Of a stretch of DNA of 64,000 nucleotides, positions 55,322-63,138 are shown piece by piece (within the stretch, counting starts at the first letter, position 1; each line of letters starts with the position of its first letter). The stretch spans positions 2,418,001-2,482,000 of the forward strand of contig OY781919.1 in NCBI GenBank assembly GCA_963677215.1, written 5' to 3'. The position numbers and the translations under genes were made by a program. Source of the DNA: G963676795 sp963677215. GTDB lineage: Bacteria; Desulfobacterota; Desulfuromonadia; Desulfuromonadales; Geopsychrobacteraceae. The notes below the pieces were generated by a model. It saw only the letters and a program-made list of their open reading frames with translations, did no database searches and was not told where the DNA came from.

Positions 55322-56383
55322 TCAGGGCTCTTCCTGGTAGAGCTTTCTGCCGATGATGTTTCTCTGCAGAGTGATCCAGGGGGAGAGTCGCTGGTAAACT
55401 TCCGAGTTTTTCAGGCTTGCACTCGAAGGATAGATGGTGCTGTTGGCCAGGAACTCGGCAGACAGGTATTTCTCAGCGCTCTTGTTTGGTGTCGCAAAGT
55501 AGAGGCTTTCGGCCTGTTGAGCGGCGATTCGGGGCTCATTGATGAAGTCGAGAAATTTATAGGCCAGTTCAGGCTGTCTGGCTTTGGTGGCGACGGCGAA
55601 GTAATCGACCCAGAAGTTGCTCCCCTCGCTCGGCAGAACATATCTGATTTTGTCGTGATAGTCAGCGACAGCCAGGGCATCTCCGTTGTAGGCCATGGCA
55701 GCAACAATTTCACCGCTGACCAGAGGGGAATCTTCGTCGATTGAAACGTAGGCGTAGGATTTGACGTAGGGTTTCTGCTCCAGGAGCAGTTTTTCGACCT
55801 TCTGGTAGGCCTGCTGATCTTCGCTGTTGACGGAATAGCCCAGCGCTTTAAGGCCCATGCAGACGATTTCGCGGGCATCTTCCATCATCACGATCCTGTT
55901 ACGCAGCTCGCCGACGGGAACAAAGAGCTGCTTCCATGAGGTGATCGGAGTCGAAACCAGGTCGGAGCGGTAGACGATACCGAGCGTCCCCCAAAAATAG
56001 GGGACAGCGTAGCTGGCGGTTTCCGGAAACAGCTTGGCCCATTGGGGATCGATGTGTCTGAGGTTGGTGAGCTTTTCCTTGTCCAGAGCGGTGATCCAGC
56101 CCAACTTGACATATTCATCGATTCTGGCGTCCGAAACCAGGATCAGGTCAAAGGCATTGCCTCTGGTGGCCAGCAGCTTTGAATCACGATCCTCATCTGA
56201 AACAAAATAGGTCTGCTGGACTTTGACGTTGTGGTCTTTTTCAAACTGGGCGATGACCTCCGGATCGAGATAGGCTTCCCAGTTGAGGATCGAAAGCATC
56301 TTTGGCTCCTCGGCTGGCGCCGTAGATGTCCAGCACAGGAATATGGAAAAGATCAGCAGTAAAGTCAGGCCCGTCTGTTTCAT
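55322..56383 (-). CDS. PotD-like polyamine-binding periplasmic protein
   Basis: A 353-residue ABC-type binding protein with a Sec signal peptide (LTLLLIFSIFLCWTSTAPAEE). The mature part starts like PotD/PotF (LSILNWEAYLDPEVIAQFEKDHNVKVQQTYF) and continues with YAVPYFWGTLGIVYRSDLV and AMAYNGDAL. Spermidine/putrescine binding is the family default. No potABC permease or ATPase genes are near, so it is an orphan; it may serve a remote transporter or act as a sensor. Convergent with the DUF2798 gene, 28 bp apart. Confidence 0.85.
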   Translation of the reverse strand: MKQTGLTLLLIFSIFLCWTSTAPAEEPKMLSILNWEAYLDPEVIAQFEKDHNVKVQQTYFVSDEDRDSKLLATRGNAFDLILVSDARIDEYVKLGWITALDKEKLTNLRHIDPQWAKLFPETASYAVPYFWGTLGIVYRSDLVSTPITSWKQLFVPVGELRNRIVMMEDAREIVCMGLKALGYSVNSEDQQAYQKVEKLLLEQKPYVKSYAYVSIDEDSPLVSGEIVAAMAYNGDALAVADYHDKIRYVLPSEGSNFWVDYFAVATKARQPELAYKFLDFINEPRIAAQQAESLYFATPNKSAEKYLSAEFLANSTIYPSSASLKNSEVYQRLSPWITLQRNIIGRKLYQEEP

Positions 56384-56511
56384 CAGTTTCCCCTGAATTA
56401 TGATTAGAATGAATGATGCAATCTATATTCTATCGCTTGATAGGTCAATATTCATCACTGCCAGCTAGATGCCCGATTTTGTGAGCACTATAGGGGTAAA
56501 TGAAAAGGCAT

Positions 56512-56635
56512 TCTCACGCGAAGTCGCGAAGTTTTAAAATCAAAGACAAATTTTTTGAATCTTACAGGCATTGCCAGGCATTCAGTAGATTATACTTTTG
56601 ACTTTAGACGGTTTTCTTTGCGGCTTCGCGTGAGA
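56512..56635. repeat. Dispersed TIR-bounded element, copy B
   Basis: TCTCACGCGAAGTCGCGAAG (56512-56531) and its inverted partner CTTTGCGGCTTCGCGTGAGA (56616-56635) match at 18 of 20 positions. The 84-bp interior is A/T-rich with no gene. It occupies the middle of the 313-bp gap between potD and msrB; the rest of that gap shows nothing clear. Confidence 0.7.
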
Positions 56636-56696
56636 CATGTCCATAAGCCTTGCTTTTTTCTTCCCCTCCTGAACGAACAGGGGAGAAGGGATGTCT

Positions 56697-57242
56697 TTAC
56701 GGTTTGAAGAGTTTCAGGTAGTCCCCGTAGCCCTCCGCTTCGAGCTGGTCAACCGGAATAAAGCGCAGGGACGCGGAGTTCATGCAGTATCGCAGGCCGG
56801 TCGGGGGCGGGCCGTCACTGAAGACGTGCCCAAGGTGTGAGTCGGCATGCCTGCTTCTGACCTCGGTGCGGGTCATGAAGAAGCTGCGGTCCTCATGGGT
56901 GACGATATTGTCCGGCTCGAGCGGTCTGGTGAAGCTGGGCCAGCCGGTGCCTGAATCGTACTTGTCGAGTGAACTGAACAGCGGTTCACCGGAAACGATA
57001 TCAACGTAGATGCCCGCCTGTTTGTTGTCCCAGTAGCGGTTGTTGAAGGCCGGTTCGGTCCCTTCTTCCTGGGTGACATGGTATTGCAGGGCACTCAGCT
57101 GTTCGCGCAGTTGCTGTTTGTCGGGCAGCATATAGCTCTCCTCCTTTTCTGGTTTCGCGGCCAGGCTATTATTCTGCCCCAGAAGGCAGCCGGTTGCGAT
57201 GAGCAGTAGGGGCAGAACGGTCAGACTGATACTTTTTTTCAT
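56697..57242 (-). CDS. msrB: Methionine-R-sulfoxide reductase B, lipoprotein form
   Basis: Reduces R-methionine sulfoxide in proteins. It is 181 residues from ATG 57242, chosen because GGAGG lies upstream at normal spacing. The signal peptide (KKSISLTVLPLLLIATGC) ends in a lipobox (ATGC), so export and lipid anchoring are predicted. The catalytic domain has NKQAGIYVDIVSGEPLFSS, GTGWPSF and HLGHVFSDGPPPTGLRYCMNSASL with the catalytic Cys. The two CxxC zinc sites of many MsrB proteins are absent. A role in repairing oxidised envelope proteins is inferred. Confidence 0.93.
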   Translation of the reverse strand: MKKSISLTVLPLLLIATGCLLGQNNSLAAKPEKEESYMLPDKQQLREQLSALQYHVTQEEGTEPAFNNRYWDNKQAGIYVDIVSGEPLFSSLDKYDSGTGWPSFTRPLEPDNIVTHEDRSFFMTRTEVRSRHADSHLGHVFSDGPPPTGLRYCMNSASLRFIPVDQLEAEGYGDYLKLFKP

Positions 57243-57533
57243 AGGAGCCTCCATTCTTGTGTATGGCTGTCGTTTATAACGGAACCATACATGACCATTT
57301 TAATGCAGGTTTAAGGAGAGGTTAAAGATCCGGTAAAGATATTTTCAGACAATCCTGGGTTTTTTATCGGGAGGGCGATCTTCAGGAAATGCCGATCAGT
57401 GCCGCGGTCTTGCTGACCTTTGCGCCGGCAGAGAAACATTTTCAGGGGAAATATTTCAAAAAGGGGGCGGTCTGGCCTAAGATAGTGATGTCGGACAAAT
57501 TTGCAAACCAACCTGTTTGACCGGAGAACTGCC

Positions 57534-58844
57534 ATGTCCAGAACTTCTATCGCACGTCTTATCCATACGAAACTGGTCGGGGAGACCGATGCGCGCTCAT
57601 GTAACGCCATTGATGAACATGCCTGCCGCGTGGTTCCCGGCAATTTCCTGTTGACCATTATCAGTCAATTCTTTCAACAGCTCGGTGATGCTGTCGCCAA
57701 TCCGAAGATCGTTCTCCCCTGGGTTATGGAGACGATCAGCGCGCCCCTGTACCTGATCGGCTTTCTGGTGCCGATCCGCGAGTCGGGGTCGATGATACCC
57801 CAATTGCTGCTGGCCAGTTATATCCGCCGCATGGCGATTCGCAAGTGGGTCTGGGTCGCGGGCAGCATCCTGCAGGCCATCTGTATAGCTGGTATCGGCA
57901 TGGTGGCCTGGACTCTGGACGGGACTGTCGCCGGGTTTGCCATTATCGGCCTGCTCGCTCTGTTCAGCTTGTCGCGCTGCCTGAGCTCCGTAGCCTCAAA
58001 GGATGTGGTCGGCAAGACCATTCCGAAGACCCAGCGGGGGCGGGTCAGTGGCTGGTCCGCCAGTGTCGCCGGTATGATCACTGTTGTTTTCGGCGCCGGG
58101 CTGCTGCTCTTTTCCGGTCGGGAGCTGACTCCTGTTCATTACGGAATCATGCTCGCTGGCGCCGGAGCCCTGTGGCTGGTGGCCGGATTTGTCTATTCCC
58201 TGATCAGGGAGTTTCCCGGTGAAACCGCAGCCGGGGATAACGCCTTTATCGATGCCTTCAGGCGCTTGACGATCCTGCGCAGCGACCGGCCATTTAGGCG
58301 TTTCGTCATCACCCGGGCTCTGTTGCTTTGTTCGGCGTTGACCGGTCCCTACTACGTGGTCCTGGCCCAGCAACATCTCGGTTCGCCCGGCTATCTGCTC
58401 GGTCTCTTCGTTATCGCCAGCGGCGCGGCCAGCCTGGTTTCCTCGCCGTTCTGGGGACACTTCGCCGATCTTTCCAGTCGCAAGGTCCTGATTGCCGCCG
58501 CCCTGATGACAACTGTTCTTGGCCTGCTGGTCTTTGGGATCAGTGTGACGCGCCCCGGTCTGTTCGGTTTTGTCTGGCTGCTGCCATTGGTGTATTTCCT
58601 GCTGAGTATTGCTCATCAGGGTGTCAGGGTAGGGCGTAAGACCTATGTTGTCGATCTGGCCGAAGGGAACAAGCGCACCGATTACGTCTCGGTCAGCAAT
58701 ACCCTGATCGGCATCATTCTGCTGATCCTTGGTTTTACCGGGGCACTGAGCTCGTTTGTCTCCGTGGCGGCCATTATACTGATTCTGTCGCTGATGGGGG
58801 CCTGTGGAGCGTTGCTGGGCTTTACCTTGCCGGAGGTCGAATAA
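57534..58844 (+). CDS. MFS transporter
   Basis: A 436-residue membrane protein with about 12 TM helices. The N-terminal ~35 residues are hydrophilic. An MFS-like loop occurs in SKDVVGKTIPKTQRGRVSGWSA between helices and FWGHFADLSSRKVLIAAAL in the second half. ATG 57534 is used, 9 bp after GGAG. The substrate is unknown and there are no neighbouring metabolic genes to suggest one. A terminator lies just past the stop. The 291-bp gap upstream shows no clear gene. Confidence 0.85.
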   Translation: MSRTSIARLIHTKLVGETDARSCNAIDEHACRVVPGNFLLTIISQFFQQLGDAVANPKIVLPWVMETISAPLYLIGFLVPIRESGSMIPQLLLASYIRRMAIRKWVWVAGSILQAICIAGIGMVAWTLDGTVAGFAIIGLLALFSLSRCLSSVASKDVVGKTIPKTQRGRVSGWSASVAGMITVVFGAGLLLFSGRELTPVHYGIMLAGAGALWLVAGFVYSLIREFPGETAAGDNAFIDAFRRLTILRSDRPFRRFVITRALLLCSALTGPYYVVLAQQHLGSPGYLLGLFVIASGAASLVSSPFWGHFADLSSRKVLIAAALMTTVLGLLVFGISVTRPGLFGFVWLLPLVYFLLSIAHQGVRVGRKTYVVDLAEGNKRTDYVSVSNTLIGIILLILGFTGALSSFVSVAAIILILSLMGACGALLGFTLPEVE

Positions 58845-58870
58845 GGCGGTCTGTCTGCTCTTGTTGTTGC

Positions 58871-58900
58871 CAGGCCAGCTGTTGTCAGCTGGCCTGTTTC
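58871..58900 (+). terminator. Terminator of the MFS gene overlapping the convergent gene's stop
   Basis: CAGGCCAGCT (58871-58880) pairs with AGCTGGCCTG (58887-58896) around a 6-nt loop, then TTTC. The stop codon of the opposite-strand GGDEF-EAL gene (58885-58887) lies in the loop/stem. Confidence 0.7.
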
Positions 58901-61062
58901 TTGACGATGGAAAAGAGTTTTTTAGGCGCCGCCTGTGACGGCTCCTCCCGGATGATGGGACACCAGGCCGCCTTGATGTCGGCATAGCGGGGGATCAGCT
59001 GTTCGCCGGGCAGCGGTTTGCAGAACAGGAATCCCTGACCGATCTGGCATCCCAGTTCGCAGAGAAATTGCCGCTGATCTTCGGTCTCAATCCCTTCAGC
59101 GACGACTTCAAGATTGAGCGTTTTGGCCAGTTCGACCATTGCCTTGATCAGCGCACTGTCGAAGTGGTCGGTCATCACATCGGTAACGAATCCACGGTCG
59201 ATTTTCAGGGTTGAAATCGGCAGGTGTTTCAGGTGGCTGAGCGACGAGTGGCCGGTGCCGAAATCGTCAATGGCGACACGGATCCCCATTGCCCTGATTT
59301 TGTTCAGGTGGGAAATCGTCAGTTCCGCGTTCTCCATGGCGATACTTTCAGTGATCTCCAGTTCGAGAAGGTTAGGGGGGAGCCGGTGCCTGGTCAGGGT
59401 ATTGATGACCGTTTCCGGAAATCGCGGCTGTTTGAACTGGACCATCGAAATGTTGACACTCATGCAGAAACGATCGATTCCCGCATCGAGAAATTTTTTG
59501 GCCTGTTCGCAGGCCGAGTCGAGCACCCAATCGCCAATCGGCAGGATCAGGCCGGTCTCCTCTGCGACAGGGATGAATTCAAGCGGGGAAATCAGCCCTT
59601 TTTCCGGGTGCTTCCATCTGATCAGGGCTTCCAGCTTCAGCAGCTGACCGGTCTTGAGATCGACCTGCGGATGAAAAAACAGTTCGAACTCCTTTTCTGT
59701 CAGCGCCTTTCTGAGTTCATTGCTGATGGTGTGAAACCCTTTTGAGAGGGCATCCATCTCAGGGGTGTAGATTCTGTAGGTGTTGCGCTCTTTTTTGGCG
59801 GCATACATGGCAACATCAGCGGTTCTCAACAGCTCTTCGCAGGTTTTGCCATGCCTGGAGAACAGGCTGATGCCGATGCTGGGAGTCAGAAAGAACTGCA
59901 GACCTCCGACACTGAAAGGCAGCGTGAATTGACTGAGTATCTTGTTGGCCAGTTGTGAAATGGTTTCCGTGCGGGAGACCGGATCGATAATGATGACAAA
60001 TTCGTCTCCGGAAAGTCTGCCGATCATCATTTTTTTGTCTATGGAGTTGACCAGGCGCTCGGAAAAGCGGATCAGAAACATGTCGCCAATCTGGTGTCCG
60101 TAGTTGTCGTTGATCATTTTGAAGTTGTCTATATCAACGAGCAGTACCGCAATTTCTCTGTCGTCTCTGGCCGCCTGTCGCAACGCTTTTTGCATCCAGT
60201 CCTGAATGCAGATCCGGTTTGGCAGGTTTGTCAGCGAGTCGTGATGCGCCAGGTAGGCCATGGAACTGCGTTGTCTGATCAGTTCCTGTTCGACACTTTT
60301 TCTTTCAGTGATGTCCTGCAGTGTTCCGGTGATGCTGACAACCTCAGTAGAGCTGTCAGTCTCTATAGTCATTCTCTGCTGGACATGGCGAATCGAACCA
60401 TCGTTCAGACCGATGCGGTAGTCAAGGGTCAGACCGGTTTTGTAGAGCATGGCGTCTCGCAGTGCCTGAAAGACTCTCTGCCGGTCTTCTTTGCAGATCT
60501 TTTTCAGAAAAACACTGATCTCTGTCGACTCCTCCAGGTGAATGGCAAAGATACGACATACCTCCTGGGAACATAGAAGCATATTCCCCTTACGTTTCCA
60601 TTTCCAGCTGCCCAGTTGAGCGATCTTCTGGACTTCGGCAAGGTGTGCCTGTTCCAGGCGCAGGCGTCGTTCCATGGTTTTATAGTCGGTGACATCAAGC
60701 CATGAGCTTATGAGTCTATCTGCTTTGGAGCCGGTTGCCGGTTTTTTGACCAGGTCGTCCCTGAGCCAGCGATATTCACCAAACTGGTTACGAAACCGGT
60801 AATAGCAGATCGTGCGCCTGTCGAGCTTAAGTGCTGAGATTGTCTGCAGGACTCTGGCTTTATCGTCCGGGTGGATGTTGTCCAGCCAGATGCTGGAATT
60901 GTTTCGGAAATTGTTCGGCGGATAGCCGAGAAGATCCTGGATGTTGGCGCTGGCGTAGGTACAGTTCAGATCGTCGCAGTTGCGGATTAAGACGACAACA
61001 GGACCTTCCCCCAGAAGATTGTCTGGTAAGGCGTCAATACGACTACCGGTCAAATCTATCAT
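58885..61062 (-). CDS. PAS-PAS-GGDEF-EAL c-di-GMP protein
   Basis: A 725-residue cytosolic protein with no TM segment. PAS 1 spans about 25-130 (YASANIQDLLGYPPNNF, IHPDDKARV), PAS 2 about 150-255, then GGDEF (about 265-425) with RLSGDEFVII, a first-Gly-to-Ser variant, and EAL (about 440-690) with an intact LEALIRW, NVSQ-like NISMVQF, LELEITES, IDDFGTGHSSL and LKIDRGFV. The conserved EAL motifs favour phosphodiesterase activity; synthase activity is uncertain. A 5' leader hairpin (61090-61117) lies between the likely promoter region and a GGGGGAGGG ribosome-binding site. Confidence 0.9.
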   Translation of the reverse strand: MIDLTGSRIDALPDNLLGEGPVVVLIRNCDDLNCTYASANIQDLLGYPPNNFRNNSSIWLDNIHPDDKARVLQTISALKLDRRTICYYRFRNQFGEYRWLRDDLVKKPATGSKADRLISSWLDVTDYKTMERRLRLEQAHLAEVQKIAQLGSWKWKRKGNMLLCSQEVCRIFAIHLEESTEISVFLKKICKEDRQRVFQALRDAMLYKTGLTLDYRIGLNDGSIRHVQQRMTIETDSSTEVVSITGTLQDITERKSVEQELIRQRSSMAYLAHHDSLTNLPNRICIQDWMQKALRQAARDDREIAVLLVDIDNFKMINDNYGHQIGDMFLIRFSERLVNSIDKKMMIGRLSGDEFVIIIDPVSRTETISQLANKILSQFTLPFSVGGLQFFLTPSIGISLFSRHGKTCEELLRTADVAMYAAKKERNTYRIYTPEMDALSKGFHTISNELRKALTEKEFELFFHPQVDLKTGQLLKLEALIRWKHPEKGLISPLEFIPVAEETGLILPIGDWVLDSACEQAKKFLDAGIDRFCMSVNISMVQFKQPRFPETVINTLTRHRLPPNLLELEITESIAMENAELTISHLNKIRAMGIRVAIDDFGTGHSSLSHLKHLPISTLKIDRGFVTDVMTDHFDSALIKAMVELAKTLNLEVVAEGIETEDQRQFLCELGCQIGQGFLFCKPLPGEQLIPRYADIKAAWCPIIREEPSQAAPKKLFSIVKKQAS

Positions 61063-61418
61063 AGATGCAAACCCTCCCCCGGTGCTGAAGTCCCGGGTAG
61101 TGAAAAGGGACTTCCCTATGACAATTGGAATGTCGTTAATAGCAATATAATTTATGGCAGTGGCCAGATTTAATAAGATTTAACTAAAAAAATCAAGGCT
61201 TTTTGCGGTTTGAAAGCTGCTAGTAATATAGGTGTTTTTTTGACCGTCCCGGATGGTGGCATTGGTTTTGCCTGTCGGGGGATGAATAACTGCTTGAGAT
61301 TGCGAGACTTCCGATGACGCCTTCAGGAGGTTGTTTGCCAGGGGGGGGCGGCCGCTAGCCGGCTTCACAATCTCCGGATCAATAGGGTAAGCTGAAAACA
61401 GACAGAAAAGGAGCTCCT
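61063..61418. other. 356-bp divergent gap
   Basis: Between the GGDEF-EAL gene and the hydrolase lipoprotein. It contains the inverted repeat GAAGTCCC/GGGACTTC (61090-61097 with 61110-61117), which would fold in the 5' leader of the minus-strand gene, and A/T-rich DNA at about 61120-61200. No riboswitch fold could be confirmed and no gene is seen. Confidence 0.5.
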
Positions 61419-62216
61419 ATGCGTTCACCAGTTTTGTATCTGCTGTTGTTTTCGCTGTTGCTGGCGGGCTGCCTGAAGCCGATTCCCGGCGATCCCGCTC
61501 TGCAGGAGCAGTTCGCCAGCCGCTCTGAAAATCTCAAACTGACATTTGTCACCGACAAGGGCAATCAGGTCGCCTACTATCTGCCGCCGCTGAATAACCC
61601 CCATGATCCGCCTGAAACGCTCAATATCCTCTACCCGGGGATCAACTCCCTGGCCCTCGGCTGGCTGAGGTTCATCGATCTGGCCAAATATCCACAGGCC
61701 GCATATCTGCTGATCGAATACCCGGGGCGGGGGGAGTCACAAGGAACGATGCGTCCTGAGCTGAATTACCTCAATACCAAAGGGGCGCTGGCTGAACTGG
61801 CCAGCCACTTTCAGGTCGATAGTACCAGCTTCCAACTCAGCCTCATGGGCCATTCTTTCGGCACCGGTATGGCGTTGCAGTTTGCAGCCATGCGGCAGGT
61901 TGAGCGGGTTGTGCTGGTGGCCCCCTTTAACGACCTGAAGGCGGGGGTGCGGCAGCAGTCGTGGCTGCTGGCAGCGATCATGCCGAGCCAGATCGATAGT
62001 CGTATACTGATCCGCCAGCTGCTCGATTCCGGCAATCCTCCTGCCATCAGCATCCTCCACGGCGCGAAGGATACTGTCCTGCCGGTCACCATGGGGCGCG
62101 AACTGGCAGAGCTCGATCCGCGGATCAGCTATTATGAATTCGCCGTCGACGATCACACCTCGATTCTGACGACACAGTGGAAGTTGATCTTTGGTTTATT
62201 GAATGGGGATGAGTAA
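61419..62216 (+). CDS. Alpha/beta-hydrolase-fold lipoprotein
   Basis: A 265-residue protein with a lipoprotein signal (YLLLFSLLLAGC, lipobox LAGC). The nucleophile elbow is MGHSFGTGMAL; Asp in HGAKDTVLPV and His in AVDDHTSIL complete a likely triad. Substrate is unknown. The ribosome-binding site AAGGAG is part of a palindrome AGGAGCTCCT (61409-61418) directly before the ATG. It stands alone, with repeat element C downstream. Confidence 0.85.
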   Translation: MRSPVLYLLLFSLLLAGCLKPIPGDPALQEQFASRSENLKLTFVTDKGNQVAYYLPPLNNPHDPPETLNILYPGINSLALGWLRFIDLAKYPQAAYLLIEYPGRGESQGTMRPELNYLNTKGALAELASHFQVDSTSFQLSLMGHSFGTGMALQFAAMRQVERVVLVAPFNDLKAGVRQQSWLLAAIMPSQIDSRILIRQLLDSGNPPAISILHGAKDTVLPVTMGRELAELDPRISYYEFAVDDHTSILTTQWKLIFGLLNGDE

Positions 62217-62251
62217 GCCAGGTTTGGGGTGATAAAGATCAAAAATCTGTA

Positions 62252-62469
62252 TCGCATGCAAAGCCGCGAAGACCGCGAAGAAAAGGCAAGCTCGCTTGGC
62301 CACAGACAAGGGCGGATAAAGACTGAAACAACTCTTTACTTAACAGGGATGCAGGGGATTTAGAGGAAAAACTACTTACCTTATTTCGGTTCTGCGCGAC
62401 TCTGTGCGAGGGAGTTTTAGATTGTTTTTCGTGGACAATAGTCTATAACCTTCGCGGCTTCGCGTGAGA
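62252..62469. repeat. Dispersed TIR-bounded element, copy C
   Basis: The left end TCGCATGCAAAGCCGCGAAG (62252-62271) and the right end CTTCGCGGCTTCGCGTGAGA (62450-62469) are inverted repeats matching at 17 of 20. An extra ACCGCGAAGA follows the left end. At 218 bp it is longer than copy B. It fills the gap between the hydrolase and methyltransferase genes. Confidence 0.7.
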
Positions 62470-62475
62470 TCGGAT

Positions 62476-63138
62476 TTAAGGTGTTGACGGTTTCACCGCC
62501 ATACCGCGGATCGTCCTGTTGATAAAGGTCGGGGCTCCGCTGATCAGTTCCTCGGTCAGTGTTTCGATGCGCAGGCCCGCCGCTTCAATATTGGCTGCCG
62601 TGTCGCGGGTCAGGCGGCAATCCCCGGCGCAGAGTTTCCAGAAGGGTTCCAGGCGCTGTTGCCAGCGGCGCGTCCGTTCCTGATCTGAAATGACATGCTC
62701 CATAAAGATCAGCCTGCCCCCCGGTTTCAGCAACCGGTAGATTTCCTGCAGGCTGCTTCCAGGACAACCCACGGTACAGAGCACCAGGGTTGAAACGACG
62801 CTGTCCAGACTGCTGTCGGCCAGCGGCACCCGGTCTGCCGGCCAGTCGGTAATCTGAAAATTGAGATGCTGATGTTTCCCCCCGTCAGTCACCAGTTTCC
62901 GGCGCATGAACTGGTCCGGTTCGGCCAGGGTCAGGCTGGTCAGCTGAGCCGGGTAAAAGGGGAGGTTCAGTCCGGTTCCTGCGCCGATTTCCAGCACATC
63001 ACCACAGGTGTTCTGCAGCAGTTCCCGGCGCCAGTTGGCCAGAATGCGTTTTTCTGTGCCGTGCATCAGCAGGTTGTAGCTGGCGGCAATCAGCCAGGAT
63101 CTTATTTTTATAGCTGCTCGCTTCATGGCAGGTCTCAC
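62476..63138 (-). CDS. Class I SAM-dependent methyltransferase
   Basis: A 220-residue Methyltransf_11-type protein. The SAM-binding motif I is VLEIGAGTGLNLPFYP, with an acidic residue at LAEPD, then LDSVVSTLVLCTV and LLKPGGRLIFMEHV. The substrate is unknown. Its ATG overlaps the stop of the upstream transporter gene by 4 bp (ATGA), suggesting co-expression. The 3' end is only 6 bp from repeat element C. Confidence 0.88.
   Translation of the reverse strand: MRPAMKRAAIKIRSWLIAASYNLLMHGTEKRILANWRRELLQNTCGDVLEIGAGTGLNLPFYPAQLTSLTLAEPDQFMRRKLVTDGGKHQHLNFQITDWPADRVPLADSSLDSVVSTLVLCTVGCPGSSLQEIYRLLKPGGRLIFMEHVISDQERTRRWQQRLEPFWKLCAGDCRLTRDTAANIEAAGLRIETLTEELISGAPTFINRTIRGMAVKPSTP

Noticed and set aside
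56640..56696. Hairpin CTTCCCCT/AGGGGAGAAG just beyond msrB
   Set aside because: The arms pair only with a bulge, and on the msrB strand it is followed by A residues instead of T, so it was not called a terminator.
57311..57658. Minus-strand 115-codon frame upstream of the MFS gene
   Set aside because: It overlaps the MFS start, lacks a recognisable domain and has no convincing ribosome-binding site.
61170..61290. Minus-strand stretch with GGCAAAACC ... GGGACGG resembling part of a GEMM c-di-GMP riboswitch
   Set aside because: The essential GCAAAGCC-like segment after GGACG is missing and the flanking stems could not be drawn, so the match is too partial.
62258..62275. GCAAAGCC on the plus strand, a riboswitch-like octamer
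   Set aside because: It belongs to the left end of repeat element C, and no GGxAAACC partner lies at the right distance.
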